A stretch of DNA of 64,000 nucleotides from Branchiostoma belcheri (taxonomy: Eukaryota > Chordata > Leptocardii > Amphioxiformes > Branchiostomatidae). The DNA is taken from NCBI RefSeq assembly GCF_001625305.1, contig NW_017804054.1:147648-211647 (forward strand), given 5' to 3'. Every line of letters starts with the position of its first letter. Position 1 is the first letter of the stretch. Positions 21,926 through 34,567 of the stretch are shown in pieces. The position numbers were made by a program, and so were the translations under genes. The notes under the pieces were generated by a model that had not been told where the DNA came from, searched no databases, and was given only the letters and a program-made list of their open reading frames with translations.

Positions 21926-23943
21926 TGTAATAGGGTGTAAGGATATTTTTTCATCGATGCCTGGCAACTTTGGAGGTTTTCCGTTAGTTAAATGTTTAAC
22001 GGTTAACATATGTAACTTACATGTATTTAAGTAGACTTATCAGGCAAATCAATTGAACCCCATGTCAGTTAGGCAAAATGCCAATTTTGAGCCGGATACA
22101 GTGTAGTTAGCTCACTAAAGCCTTTAGTAAAGGCTTTTTTACAGTGCAATTAAGAATTGAAAGTTTGCAGCGTTGTAACTGTAACGTTGACAATTTCTGA
22201 GATTCTTTTTATTGCGCGCAAACGAACTGTGACGGAACGTACACATGCATGCACGACCCTTGCCCTGCACACGCCTCATTTTTCAGAGTCTTGTCACGCA
22301 ACTATTTGTAAACATCGTGTCATGATGTTGACGTGGCAGTTTTCTCAGCTTGCTACGAAACTGACAATAATACTGTAAACATTGTGGGTTTTAAACTGCG
22401 CTGACTCAGAATTAAGGCTAGGTTTTACGCGAGATGACCTTTATTTTTGTGTACAGGTGTCATACCGGCCTGGTTTCAAATGTCACCTGTCATTTGTGGT
22501 TTCGATGATTAAACAGGTACCAGTGGCTTTTTGCATGATTAAAAGTAACACAATCAGACTGATTACGGCTAGACTTACTTCTAAAACTTGAGTATTACTA
22601 TTGAAACATACCTCTGTGTAATTTGATGAGGTGGCAGCACTGGTCTGGATTGTTGTTGTTGGTCCTGACGGAAGATCCGGCGGCTGTCTGGTTTCGAGAG
22701 GTCAAGGGGTTAAACCTATGGTAACGGACGAAACCATCACCCTGAAGGGGTGATTGCTTTGTTATGACACCTTGTGTAAAATGTTGACATCTTGTGTACT
22801 ATAGTGAGGGCTTAAAAGAGACATTCTATAAAGATGGGAACAATCACTTAAGAGTTGCATTTAAGTTTTTTTTTTTCACTACTAAAATACATTACATCAT
22901 TGGTAAGCAAGGAGTTGACTGAGAAATTTAAGAAGGGAAAAAGTTAGAAACAGTACAAAATGCATTTTTGTACTTCGAAAACAGAAAAGCAGACAACACA
23001 CATTTATTACAAGTCTTTACTTCATCTGGTTTAAAGCTTAACAATACTCATAGCATAAAACAGCAAAGGACAAAACATGCGAGATTTTAATACATTGTAG
23101 ATCCATTTAGTTTTCAGAGCTGCACTAGCTGCTTTGTGTAGAAAGATCACTTGCCTGAGATCCAGATGTTTAAGCTTTAATCTTAAAAAACTTTCCCTAC
23201 AACATTTTAATTGTTAACTGGCCCCCAAGGCTACAACATTGCACACCTAGAAGCAAGGAGTGGCATCAATATGCCTATAAGCCAAAATATGAGAAGCAAG
23301 AGTTGAAAATGATTGTAAAAATAATAGAAATATCCACTGCTCGCTCTTGACTATAACTATTCCAAACAGCTTTTCTTCTTTCTTGATATACTTTGACATA
23401 ACACTACACTTGGTAAATGTACGAGTCCTGTCAGCTTAATGTTAGTTACTACATTATTAAATGGTTTTTGTTCAACACACATCAACAAGTGTTGAACTCA
23501 TGTGGCAGTTCCTTCTTAATTAGCAATGAGTTAATGTGACCTCTTGTTTTATTGGACACAGTGAAGTGGACTGGTCTGCCTTTACAAGTACAATTAGAAT
23601 AAAGAGGTATAAATCTATCCTCTATACTAATGTTACATGCAAAGAGGCACACTTTTTAAGTAGACTCCTTTTCAGTTGTAGTCAAGCAAGTCTATCGTGA
23701 ATAGTTACAGTTTGCACATATACAAAGCTCAGTACAAATCAATGTTGGACACTACTTAACATTAGAGCTAATGATAACATAGACAACTGTTTAGTTGTGG
23801 TGTTTAGTTTGGCCCCAAGTTTCACTCAAGTAGAAAATACTCTCATGCCCCCCCTACCCCTTCCTGAAAGCTTTTCAGTCATGTCAGTTGGCTATCGTTT
23901 ACTTTGAGTTACATCTTACTAGGTAATGACATAAACATTGGCA
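21926..23943. other. Region between the IFIT-TIR gene and TFAM
   Basis: About 2 kb with no convincing coding frame. A GT donor-like site on the minus strand at 22612 (reads CACAGAG|GTATG) could end a non-coding first exon of the IFIT-TIR gene around 22613-22740. A short hairpin (atcaccc/gggtgat) lies near 22736-22755. The right part, from about 22990 (minus-strand AATAAA near 23003), fits the TFAM 3' UTR. No ISRE-like promoter element could be claimed. Confidence 0.35.
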
Positions 23944-26880
23944 CTATGGCCACCTAGGAGATGACAACATTCCTGGCTTCTTCTTAGCTGCTAATTTTGC
24001 TGTTGTCCTCTTGGCTGTCTTCTTGGCTGCCTTTGTTGCTATTGTCTTCTTTTTTGGTTTCTTCTTCTTGGCTGTAGTTTTTTTAGGCCTGTAGCCCCTG
24101 ACAAGTTCCGGTCTTCCCTGTTCCACCATTTTCTTCTCCCAGGCCTGCATCTCTGAGTCGTACTTCTCTTTGGCCTTACTTGCTTCAGACATGTACTTCT
24201 GTAAGGAACAATGGTGTGGTTTAGTCATAAGTTAAGATTTGGAATTATGGCCACATGACATACATTTACATAGCTGGAAATACTGTAAATTCATTCTTTT
24301 GCATGGAAAGATGAGATAGTGAAAGATACAGGACTTATAAGGTCAAAGAAAGCAGAGTGTAGGACCCTGAACTGTGCAATATGGAGGAACCTAACCAAGG
24401 AGAGGTAGGCAGAACTTGAGGCTAGTGTAGGATTTTGAGAAGGAAGCCTTCCCCACCTGTTTCTCAGCTTCAGCTAGATTATTCCACTGTCCCTTCATGT
24501 CCTTCATCTGTTGCTGTAGGGAAGAAGAATTAGAATATGAGTAAACGTCCTAGTAATAGTATAGTCCTAATCTAATCTATTCATTTAACCATTCAAACAT
24601 CCAAATCACATGGCTTGGGGGAAAAACATGGGCAGCCTGAATCGTTATGCAGTAGGAGGGGGAAAGGTTTTCTCAGTGTTTTCAGTTCACAGTTGAACCA
24701 GTAGTACAGTAGTAATACAATGGAAATGCATATTTGAAGTGTCATGATTTTGCGATAGAGAGATAACCATGAAATCATGCGACATAGCGAGGCAGATTCA
24801 TCAGTAGGCTGATGTTGGCCTCCTCAACCTGAAGAAGAAGACTGCAAATGTTTCCTAATCTACAGTAGGCCAGGTTGTAAAGTTGAGATCCTTACCGCCA
24901 TGTTTCCTGAACCTCCAGACAACATGTCCTTCACAAACAGCCCGTAGCCATGAGGAGGCAGCTTGGGTTTACCCAACTGGTGAAGCTCCTGTACAGGGGA
25001 AAGGGCGATCAGAGATGGCAGACTTCACTCCCTTCTTATAGTTCTATACCAACCTCAGTGCAGGTATGAACGTTGTAAGAACACCCAACGTTACATGTAG
25101 TGGGCAATTTCTTGAGAAGACACTTTGCTGTATCATCTAGCAAAATAAGATCTTGAGGATTTATAATTTAAAGAAAGTATTTAAGACTGACCTCCCTTCT
25201 CCTCCTGTTCTTAAGTTTCTGCCTTCGCTGTCTCCTGCTGTCCTGGTACTCCCCCCACTCCTCAATGGTAAAGTCCGACTTGAAATCCTCGTACTCAGAC
25301 TGTGGAAAGACAGGACACATTCGCAGAAGTCAAAACAACACATGCAGGTGTGATGCCCATATTTCCACTAGAAATACGACCAAGTTGCTGTGAACACTTG
25401 GATCTTTAATCAAATGAATAAAGCAATTATATAGCAAACAAAATGTGACAGTGTCAATTCAATTACAATTTGGTACAGAAGATGCAATTTAAGTTTTTTT
25501 GTCCACAATCATCAATGTTTACTTCCCCCACCTTGTACTTCTCTCTCTCTGCGGCTGCTTCTGTCACGTATGGCTGTTTCTCGATGTCTGACAGCTGTTT
25601 CCACAGCGAGGCACAGATGCGTACAATCTCGTTCTGCCCAGCTCCTACATCACAAGCACAACATCAACGACTACAGTTCCAAATAGGTAAGCAGCTGTGA
25701 TCAACATGAACATGAGGAATATATATTAGAAGAAAAATCTATATGAATTTTTATTTGGTGATCCCTCAAGGGTGTGGGCATTGCTCAAGTTCTTCTCATA
25801 CAGTACCTGAGAAGTTGTGTATATGTAGTACTGAGACAATAGTTACTATATCCCACCTGGGTTCTGTGACCTGACAGATGGCATCTTCTGGTTGACATAG
25901 CGGATGTAGGCGTTGGCCGGCCTCTTGGGCGGGACGGGGAACTTACTGGAGCTCTGGACGAAACAGCGCGAGAACTGGAGCAGAGGTGCGGCAGGTCTGA
26001 AGTAGAATGTCAGGTTTCAGTCATATATTTCATGATGATTGAACACAAGTAGTATGCAACTACAGTATATAGATTATAGCAATGTACACTATGCTATTGA
26101 CTCTTGTATAGAATTGTGATTATGATCCAAAACAAGCTGCTTCCAACAAACAAATGATGGTTGTTTGATTGATTGATTGATTGATTGATGACAGACACAA
26201 TGACAAATGGCCTCTGGCAGAACAAAAAGAAACTGCACACCAAAACAAACATCCACAATTCCACATCTAAGACTTTAGATCTGTAGACAGGCAGAAATGC
26301 ATGGACGAATAACAATAACAAATGAAAAATTGGCACAAAATGCTGTACAACATCACATATGGGAACAATTCCATCAAATTTTGGTCTGCAAATGATGACA
26401 TCCATAAAATTTAATTTAGTCCGGCCCAGAAAACTAAAAAGGAAGGGGGAGGGGCACATGATATGGACAGCTGGGATGGCAGTTTGACAAGTCACCGATA
26501 ATTCCACCGAAACCAAGGCTCTCGTTACATAAAAATAACACACACGAATGTCTTCAGAGGTAAAGTTTCCAATGAATGAGGGGGGAAAGTAACGTTACAT
26601 CCTTGAAAGCAAATACAACGAACCGATTGGTTGTAAACAAAAACAAAAAGCGCGGGCTTTCCCACATGCCATGAGTCACCGTGTCAGATTCTGACTCTAA
26701 TAATGCAGTGATTTCCACTATATCTACATCAAACACGCCAAAATGGCACATGGCAGCTTTCTATAACTTGTTCGGAAGGTGGTGTAAGCGTTTCACCTAC
26801 CTGGCACCCAGCGAAACGGATGATTTTGTCCCCCAAAGGAGGTACTGTACTCCGAGCGTCAGTTTTGTGGTGGCCGCCAT
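23944..26880 (-). CDS. TFAM: TFAM, mitochondrial transcription factor A, with H1-like tail
   Basis: Seven exons: 26801-26880, 25857-25996, 25532-25644, 25192-25299, 24896-24988, 24457-24513 and 23944-24198, giving 281 aa. The first exon (MAATTKLTLGVQYLLWGTKS) looks like a mitochondrial presequence. HMG box A spans about residues 38-110 (PPKRPANAYIRYVNQKMPSV, ICASLWKQLSDIEKQPYV), the linker about 111-147, and HMG box B about 150-224 (LGKPKLPPHGYGLFVKDML, MKGQWNNLAEAEKQKYMSEA, EMQAWEKKMVEQGRPELVR). Box spacing and the EMQAWEKKM motif match TFAM rather than HMGB. Known role: packages mtDNA and activates mitochondrial promoters. Unusually, the C-tail after box B is about 55 residues, mostly Lys/Ala/Thr/Pro (KKTTAKKKKPKKK, ATKAAKKTAKRTTAKLAAKK), resembling a histone H1 tail; the vertebrate tail is about half as long and less biased. 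Confidence 0.88.
26164..26190. repeat. (GATT)n microsatellite
   Basis: About six copies of gatt in TFAM intron 1. Confidence 0.9.
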
Positions 26881-27950
26881 TGTTCAAATGACTTATGCCT
26901 TGTAACAGCGCCACCCTACGATTCAAACGTAACTTGCATACTCGAGCTGAAGACGCAGACTTACTTTGCACTTGCAGTTCGTTGTGGAATCATAACAAAT
27001 TTCCGGGCAATTTTGAGTTGAGAAGGGCCTGAAAACGTTGTGCTGAGTCACTGAACCAACAGTGTAAGCTGAAAAATTTAACGCTACGTATAATCCTAAC
27101 GTTAACGTTAATATACGCAGTAACGTTTACGTGTTCTGGCCATGTGACCCGACCATGTAACGTGTTAACGTTACTGGCACTTGATACCACCATGAAGACT
27201 AGCCTAGGTACCATCTGGATTTTTGCTCCGCAACGCTCGAAAAAAATGTGTCTACATAAAGAAAACGATTAATTAAGATACTAGTAGCTAAAAGACGACA
27301 TGGGGCTCGCTATGGAAAATGCTGCAACAGCAGCTTTATTCTTATCTGCTGAACAACTTGGTGTGAAGAACAGTGCGGGTAATAAAAAGAAGCCAATGTT
27401 GTAATTTTTCAACTGACCATTTGATCACAACAAACCATGTTAAAAGGAACATATCTTTTTTTTTTACTTTTGTACATTTTTCCAGTCAAACAACCTGTTT
27501 CAAACTTAACAGTAGATAACCCATGTAACGTTAAACATATGTATTTTTATCAACACATCTGTGGACTTTGATAAACCCAGCCCAGCATAAACGTAGTCAT
27601 GGCCTCGACATAACTCGTCAGATTTAAACCCCCGGGATTGAAATGTTTTACTTTTTCATTTTTCTTAACAATTAGAACCACGTCAGTGAGCTGGTAACTG
27701 ACAATAACACATTCAGCTTTAAACCTTTTAAACATTCAACCTCTTTGAAGACTCAGAATTAATGCAAAGTTCAGCGTATGAAAGTTTGCTTATGGGCACT
27801 ATTTCAGACTTTTGCATAACATTTTTCAGTCTAACAACAGTATTTAAACTAGAACAGAAATGTTTTTTTTTGTAGAAATCATTCTCTGTTTCTCTGGTAT
27901 TTCTAAAACTTCGCGTTCGCGTCGTGCTCTACTATCACGGTGTGATTGAA
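26881..27950. other. TFAM promoter side and 3' flank of the stathmin-like gene
   Basis: About 1.1 kb without a convincing gene. From 27060 to 27175 the words aacgtt, gttaac and acgtta recur (for example cctaacgttaacgttaata), giving a local CG- and TAACGTTA-rich cluster upstream of TFAM. A short plus-strand frame starts at 27300 (MGLAMENAATAALFLSAEQL, about 34 codons); it has no visible continuation and is not called as a gene. Confidence 0.35.
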
Positions 27951-29327
27951 TCACCACGCTCCCTCGTCCTCCCCGTCTGAGGCCTGGTACGTCTCCAGTG
28001 GCTCCTCCATGGCCAGATCAGCCTCCTCCCAACCAAGACCTTTCGTCATCCGCGACATACGGGCCTTGAATACGGTCTCGGCCATTTTATCCTGCACCAG
28101 GTATGAAACAAAAGTCAAGAATCACCCAAGATTTCATTTTGATCCGTTTCAAAATTATCGATCCGGAAAGAAATTACAAGCCGGCAGATCATTAGAAGAC
28201 ATCATTTTCCCCTTTATTGAAGCCAGTTACAATAAAGCCTTAAATGCTGCCCTTCTACATGTTATTGAACAGTAGAGAGAGAACTTACCCTCCTTCGTTC
28301 AGCTGCTAACGCCTGGCGCTTCTCCATGGCGGCCGCTGTGGTCTTACGTTTTGCCACACGCTCTCTCCGCTCATCCAACCTTCTCTCCAGCGCCTGCGCC
28401 TTTGCAGGGTCCCGGGCAGCAATGGCATCGGTATCACTGGCTGAAGAAATAACAAACACCGTCCCGGTGCTCTTGTTGGCCGCTGTTTTGGCCTTGATCT
28501 TGGCGGCCCTCTCTGCCAGCCGGCGAGACCTCTCCTCGAGCATGGCCTGTTCAGACAGATAAAAGACAAAGCGAAGTTTAGCTCAACGCTTCCAATTCAC
28601 CTGTGCCCTTAATCGTTTGATTTCACCCACCGTTTCGGCTTCCCTTTGACTCCTTCATCATTGCTTTTTTTAGATTCGAAATGATTTCGTATAACCCACC
28701 TGTCTTCTACTGGCGGCTTCGCTGAGTTCTTGCCTCAGTTTATGGCGTGATCCCGCCGTTGCCTTTTTCACTGCTTTCCTCCTTTCCTGGAGGTTCTCTT
28801 CCAGTTTCTCCAGCCGGACAGGGCGGCGTGGTGGCGCGTCGGGCTCGGGGGCGGGCTGCACGACCAGCACCTGGAAAGCGACAGAGTCCCCGCGGGCCTT
28901 GATCGGCAACACTCCCTCTTGCCGCAGTTCAGCCAGAACGTCCGACTCAGACTTGCTCGGCCTCGGCTGGGACATCGGGGGCTGTGTGGTCACCAGCTTG
29001 CATTCTGGAATAATATGGAATGTGTTGAAATGTAGTTAGAAAAATGTAGTTAAAGGTGACGATACCATATCTCACAGAGATGAATAAGACGTCGTAAAAG
29101 AAAGCTATAGGATTCTTTACTAGTATAGAGTTTTAAAATTATCTCTCCCTCTCTCTCTCTCTCTTCACCAAAGTCATCATAGACCCATATCATTTTGAAA
29201 GAAAAGGAAGAAAGCTTGACACAGCGACAGCGCCTTACGCTACGACTACTGAACAAGTACAACAAACATTAGTTCACCCAGCGTCCTCTCACGCACGCAC
29301 GGACTCACCGGTGGTCCCGCGGTCCAT
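27951..29327 (-). CDS. Stathmin-like protein (240 aa)
   Basis: Four exons: 29309-29327, 28700-29004, 28289-28546 and 27951-28091, exactly in frame, starting MDRGTTECKLVTTQPP. After a short variable leader, SVAFQVLVVQPAPEPDAPPR and RPVRLEKLEENLQERRKA resemble the stathmin pattern FELIL.P.....P..P..LE.IQ.KLE.AE.RRK. A long charged helix follows (LEERSRRLAERAAKIKAKTA, KAQALERRLDERRERVAKRK), and then DKMAETVFKARMSRMTKGLG, reminiscent of the stathmin FSKMAEEKL.HKM repeat. It ends with an acidic tail (ASDGEDEGAW). Stathmins bind tubulin dimers and regulate microtubule turnover; whether this diverged protein does so is inference. An alternative is a generic coiled-coil protein. The N-terminal Cys at residue 8 is not in a clear palmitoylation cluster. 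Confidence 0.6.
29146..29166. repeat. CT-rich simple repeat
   Basis: A run of ctctccctctctctctctc in intron 1 of the stathmin-like gene. Confidence 0.85.
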
Positions 29328-30605
29328 CTCCTCTTCTCCCGGCGCTCTTACCTCCTCTACATGTTCCTCCTCTGCCGGAGACACTTTGTTCGGGGTTTTA
29401 AAGCAGCAAAGGCAGCTTGTTACGGAAATCAGAAAGTCCCACATCGTGCGTGTACGTCTAGTCGTCACGACTCTGATCAGTGGAATGGGACTTCTCAGTG
29501 GAACGTTGTTGTTCTAAACGCAGCTTGGCAACACGTCAACGTCACAACTGATGGGGACGTCTGGAATGTTCGACCGAGGGACAAGGAGAGGGGGGTAAGG
29601 AGGATTTTAGCGCAAACCGTCATATAGCCTCCCTTTTGATGTAACAAGCAAACGACAACATCATCAGGTGATATCAATTAATGGAGGTATGAAAGAGAAC
29701 CGTTCTTAAGGATATCATTTGTGATGTCAATGGTGAAACTACGCGTTAATTCTGTATCTCAAGAAATGGAAGGGTACTATTGGTCAGGGACAACACCCCT
29801 TTCTTGTCCGTTTATATATAGTCGAACATTCCAAACTTCCCATCTCCAGAACGGGCGTCAGACGAGGGCGCGTGGTTCTAATTCAAACATACAACGCGAA
29901 GTTATGAGAATAGCTGGGATATTGGTTTATTTAGAAAAACACATATCTGTTCTGTCTACTGGCTAACAAAAGTTTTTAAAATGTTCTTGCAAGCATATGC
30001 TGAAGTTCGCCCGCTGAATTTTCAAAGAGGTAAAATGTTTTAAAATGTTAACAAAAATTGACTCTTTTATTGTCAATTTATATCAGCATACTAGTAGATT
30101 CTTCTTCATTGTGGTAGGGTATATCACTTGTTGAAAGTCACCATTGAGTACATATTCAGCCTGCATCCTTTATTAACATATAAGACTGCAAGTCGAGGGA
30201 GTGCCTTGCTGAGACAATAATTTTCTGCTCTATCGCTAGCGCTGAGAATCCGAAAATTCATGCGCGCGTGCCATCGGATGTCATCCATATATTCAAATCA
30301 ACATGACTTTATAGTAATACATGTTGTATATCTTATACTGTCCTTAATCACTCCAATAACATCATTATACTTCTTGTTCCAGAACAAGACAAACGTTGTA
30401 TATAGAACTTTTATTACGACATGACCAGTTACCCGGTACCCCAGGAAAATAAGAACAACAAACAAACGTAATCTATCCTAAAGCTTGCGGATCAGTAGAT
30501 GTTGTAAACTTGTTCGCTCTGCCTACAATATTAACGGCTAACTAAATGCGGACGGGCGAATTAAAACTTGTGAGTTGATTCGACATTTGAAGACAAAAGA
30601 GAAAC
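29328..30605. other. Divergent intergenic region between the stathmin-like gene and CATSPER3
   Basis: About 1.3 kb holding the upstream flanks of two divergently transcribed genes. Short frames on the plus strand near 29361-29627 have no recognisable product. The only structured piece is the MITE-end copy at 30251-30311. Confidence 0.4.
30251..30311. repeat. Solo end of the MITE-like family seen in DHX37
   Basis: The words attcatgcgcgcgtg, then ggatgtcatccatatattca, then aatcaacatgacttta match, with few changes, the right end of the element at 54730-55120. No partner end was found nearby. It lies about 300 bp upstream of the CATSPER3 start codon. Confidence 0.6.
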
Positions 30606-33600
30606 ATGGCGGCTGTACCGAGCAATTTCGGTCCCGAGTTAGAAGATGATGAGGAAGAGAGAAAGCGGTGCGACCATCGTTTCCAGCAAATTATAAAGGT
30701 ACACCGACGGCTCTTGTTTAAGATTGGTGGAGAAAATTGTAGATGTGGAATCAAAACACGTGGCAGTCTGCAGAAAGCTAAGTGTAAGCTTATGACAAAA
30801 GTGTATGTATGCGAAGGCTAGATTGTCGGTAGTTAACGTTAGTTCTGGTGTCAATACTCGTATTCCGAACCTGTCCATGGTACTGAATTCTTTCTTACGT
30901 CACTTCCCCCCTCGCCTTCTCTCTCCCTGGCTAAAGTGGTGCAATATTTCATCTTTTGTTCCAGAAAATCACGGAGTCGGGCTGGTTCAACGGTTTCATC
31001 ATGTTCGTGATCTTTATGAACGCCGTGTTCATGGCGCTGGAGACCAGTGCCATGAAGGTGACACACCGTACCATGTTGGAAACCATGGACAACATCTTCC
31101 TCAGCATATACAGTGTTGAGATGGTTCTAAAGGTACGAACATTCTTCAGATAAACGTGAAAACTTATAAACTATCTGGAAAAAAATATTTGCTGTTATAA
31201 AAATCAATCGATATTAATCGAGTTAATTGATAGATGGGTCACAGAGAATTCGAAGCCACAATCTCTTCGACCTGTTACGAAGAAACTACCTAGTGTCTAC
31301 TTCGAATTCATTTTTTCCCCATAGATCTACGCCGAGCCGAAGAACTACTGGTTCAGCGGCTACAATCTGTTCGACTTCGCGATCGTGATGATCTCGTACG
31401 TTCAGAACATCGTCACGGCCGTGCAGGACGACCCCGAGGGCGGGAACTATTTCGCCATCCTGCGGGTTCTCCGCGCCATGAGGTCCCTCAGGACGCTCCG
31501 AACCATCTCATTTGTGCGAGGGCTGCAGGTGGGGAGACGTTTGTTTCGGGATTCGTTGCATATACCAACGCAGAAAAGGGATCGTGGGTCACAGCTAGCC
31601 TCTACCAGGCCGAGTTCGGCAAAATGTACTCTTTAGCGGACCAACTCCCTCGGCATGTTATCTCTCTATTTGGCAATTTCTAATCTTTCCAGCCACCTCC
31701 TGAAGCCTGCTAGAGGCTAAGTTATAGCTGCGCACGTACGGACACATCTTACTTCAATACTCCGTCAGAGGCCACTACTTACCTCCTTTTCACGGAGTAC
31801 TAAACCTTTATCATTCCAGGTTCTGGTGACAGCCTTGGTGGAGACCATCAGGTCAACCGTGGTGAACATCGTCCTCCTGCTCCTCCTGCTGATGTTTCTC
31901 TTCGGGATCATGGGATACTACTTCTTCGGTTACCCCAACCACGGAGACAAGCAGTACTGGGGGAACCTGGGCAGAGCCATGCTGACGCTGTTCGCCTATG
32001 TTACTGTGAGTTGCAATTGCTTGGACCGTTGTTACCTCTGTGTACGGAGGTTTTGCTTTCGGTGTGCCTTTGTTTCTCGCTTGTGTGTCCGCACGTAACT
32101 TGGATGCAGCAGAGTCACAGAAAGTGAGGGGGAATGGTGTAACCGCAGACTAACAGGAAGGTCTAAAAGAAAGGTTTTGTTACCTTCTAGGTGGATGGTT
32201 GGACAGACTTACAGGAGAAACTACCGTCGTCCAGCGCGATCTATTCCATCATTTTCATCTTCCTGGGACACTTCATCTTCACAAACGTCTTCATCGCCGT
32301 TATCATCATGAATATTCATGAGGCAACAGAGGCCTATCAGCAGGTAGGGGATTCTTCGGTGGTTAGATCTTAACGTTATCTATCTACGAATGATTTAGCC
32401 AGGTATTTTGGCCAAGAATAACTTAAGAAGCTATGGCTGGATTGTAATGACATTTGAACGCAAAAGGCAAGTCGGGTTTAGTTGACTCATCGGCATTGCT
32501 TTACCGTATCCAGGAGAAAATGGATGAGAAAGAAGCAGTCGTCGCGCAAAAGAAGGAGTACATGCTACAGCGCCAACACGAGGAGATTCAAAAACTCATG
32601 GAGAAACAGGTAAGTACACTACTTAACATTCTCAACATAAACATCTCTCCTGTCTATTATTTTCACCCAAATTACTATAAATGAATGAATGGACAGATGA
32701 ATGAATTGACTAGAAAGGTAACATTTGCAAAGCAAATGCATATGGTCTGCTCTGTTAATTCTTAATCAATCACATTCATATATATGATCAGACAGTCTAA
32801 ATCCCTCCTGCTATATTATTGCAACCATGACCTCATTTGTTTGGAGAAGAAGAAGAAACAGAGCAACAACAATACTAGTATTGTCTACATATAGTAGTTC
32901 CCAACTTTATTTACCCCCCCCCCACCCACACACACTACATTAGAAAGGAAGCCGTTATGCAAATTTCACGGAGATGGCGGCCCAGTTTGAGAAGACCCTC
33001 CGTCACGAGGATTACGTCATCATGGAGGAGATGTGTGCTGACCTGATGTGGATAGAGACTTACCTGACGTCACTAGACCACCAGGAGAACACCCTGTACA
33101 GGTATTTATACATCAGTACTTCTTTTTTAAAAACTTTTTCAACGGTACAGAGGCTTAGACTGAGGAAGGGAGACAGAAAAAAAGATGTGTCAAGCTACCC
33201 ACGACAGGTTACTGCCCAAGTGCTCCCGCCAACCCCACTCCTGACAACTTGACACATCTTCCGACATGATGGTGTCCAGTACAAATATAGAGAATGTTAA
33301 GTTAAATCAGTCACCTACGGGACACCAATATGGCAGTGTCCTTTCCATATACAGCCTCTTGAATCAATTATTGTCATCTACAAGTGTTAATTTTTATTTC
33401 ATGGCTCAAGTATATAGGGAAAACTTTACATAGTTTTGTTTAAGTGCATGAAAGATTAGTTTTTAGCCCATTGCTCAAGCTTTTCATCACAACGATGACC
33501 TTCCAGTTTGCTATTTAAAACCAGTTTACTGAATAAATGCAAACAACACATTTAAATGCAATGAGCAATTTACTGAGATCAATGAAATGACGCCTCCTGC

Positions 33601-33702
33601 CGTTTACCTTGCAGGTTGCAGCAGCTGCACTATGAGATGGCCCAGGTGCTGGTGCAGTACGCAGAAGAAAGACTTGCTGAAGATCCAGAGAATATGTCTT
33701 AG
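30606..33702 (+). CDS. CATSPER3: CATSPER3, sperm cation channel subunit
   Basis: Eight exons: 30606-30698, 30965-31132, 31325-31528, 31820-32005, 32191-32343, 32514-32609, 32944-33101 and 33615-33702, exactly 381 aa. One six-transmembrane domain is seen: S1 NGFIMFVIFMNAVFMALE, S2 NIFLSIYSVEMVLKIYAE, S3 YNLFDFAIVMISYVQNI, S4 ILRVLRAMRSLRTLRTISFV with about six regularly spaced Arg, S5 NIVLLLLLLMFLFGIMGYYF, pore TVDGWTDLQ with the [T/S]xDxW signature of CatSper, and S6 IFLGHFIFTNVFIAVIIMNI. The C-terminal coiled coil (YMLQRQHEEIQKLMEKQ, NFTEMAAQFEKTL) and the NHGDKQYWGNLG turret match human CATSPER3. Known role: one of four pore subunits of the alkaline-activated Ca2+ channel of the sperm flagellum. 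S4 keeps more Arg than I recall in the mammalian CATSPER3 S4. Confidence 0.93.
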
Positions 33703-34567
33703 GCTAATCTTTGTCGTACCTGTCTAAAATCCAAGCATAAGGATGCAATCTTCACATAACATTTATGCACATTTTGTTGAAGCAATTTTGTTCCTTTTTT
33801 GTAACGTAACAAACGTTCCAAGCTATGATGGATTCATTAATTGACATGTAATGTACAAATGGTACCTACGTACACTTCGTGTAATTTCAGTATTCATTTT
33901 TCTATCCCAGACACTCATCATTATGCAGAAATACAGAAAGTCCAAACCCATGTACACAATAAAGCTTAAGAATACATTTTGCTTCAGGGTACGGAAGTAT
34001 TGTCTTGGGTGGCTGAGCTGTATGTTTGTGTGTATGTTTGTCCGAACAGAGTAGGTTGACAGCACATGGGTCGATGGCATTAAAAGACCAGGCACAGGAA
34101 ATAGGACGAATTGGTTGAGAGCACAGGGGAACATCGACAGGGAAAATGGTCAGGCAGAATCAAGAAGTGAAACATTCAGACACGGGAAATGGGGCGAACT
34201 TAATGGTCACGAAATCGCAAAATACTTCGCGCAAGTCTGGAATCTCCGTTTTCTTGTTTATTTAGAGCCAGAACCCACAGAAATGCGAAACAGGTGATAT
34301 CTGAACGTCTCCCGACAGAAAAAACGTGAATCCTAGCTAGCCGGACGGGTTATGCTTAGGTCACATTTCCAAACCGGGGCCCGGCCGGGCTGTTTGTACG
34401 AATGAAAAGTTAACTATTCTTATCAAGAATATAGAGAAATGGAGCCCATGATTGTTATTAAGAACTTTTCGATGTTTTGTTGTCTTCTGTATCGTAGTGT
34501 TCGTTCCCAAAAGCTGCCCGGTCGGGCCCCGTATGGGAATTGTGACCCCAGCATTAGTCCCACGGTG
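33703..34567. other. Convergent 3' region of CATSPER3 and the 173-aa gene
   Basis: No gene was seen. An AATAAA at about 33958 could serve the CATSPER3 transcript. The remainder is plain A+T-rich DNA. Confidence 0.4.

Noticed and set aside
27300-27404. Short plus-strand frame MGLAMENAATAALF... as a first exon
   Set aside because: About 34 codons with a weak donor and no plausible second exon on that strand before the next gene.
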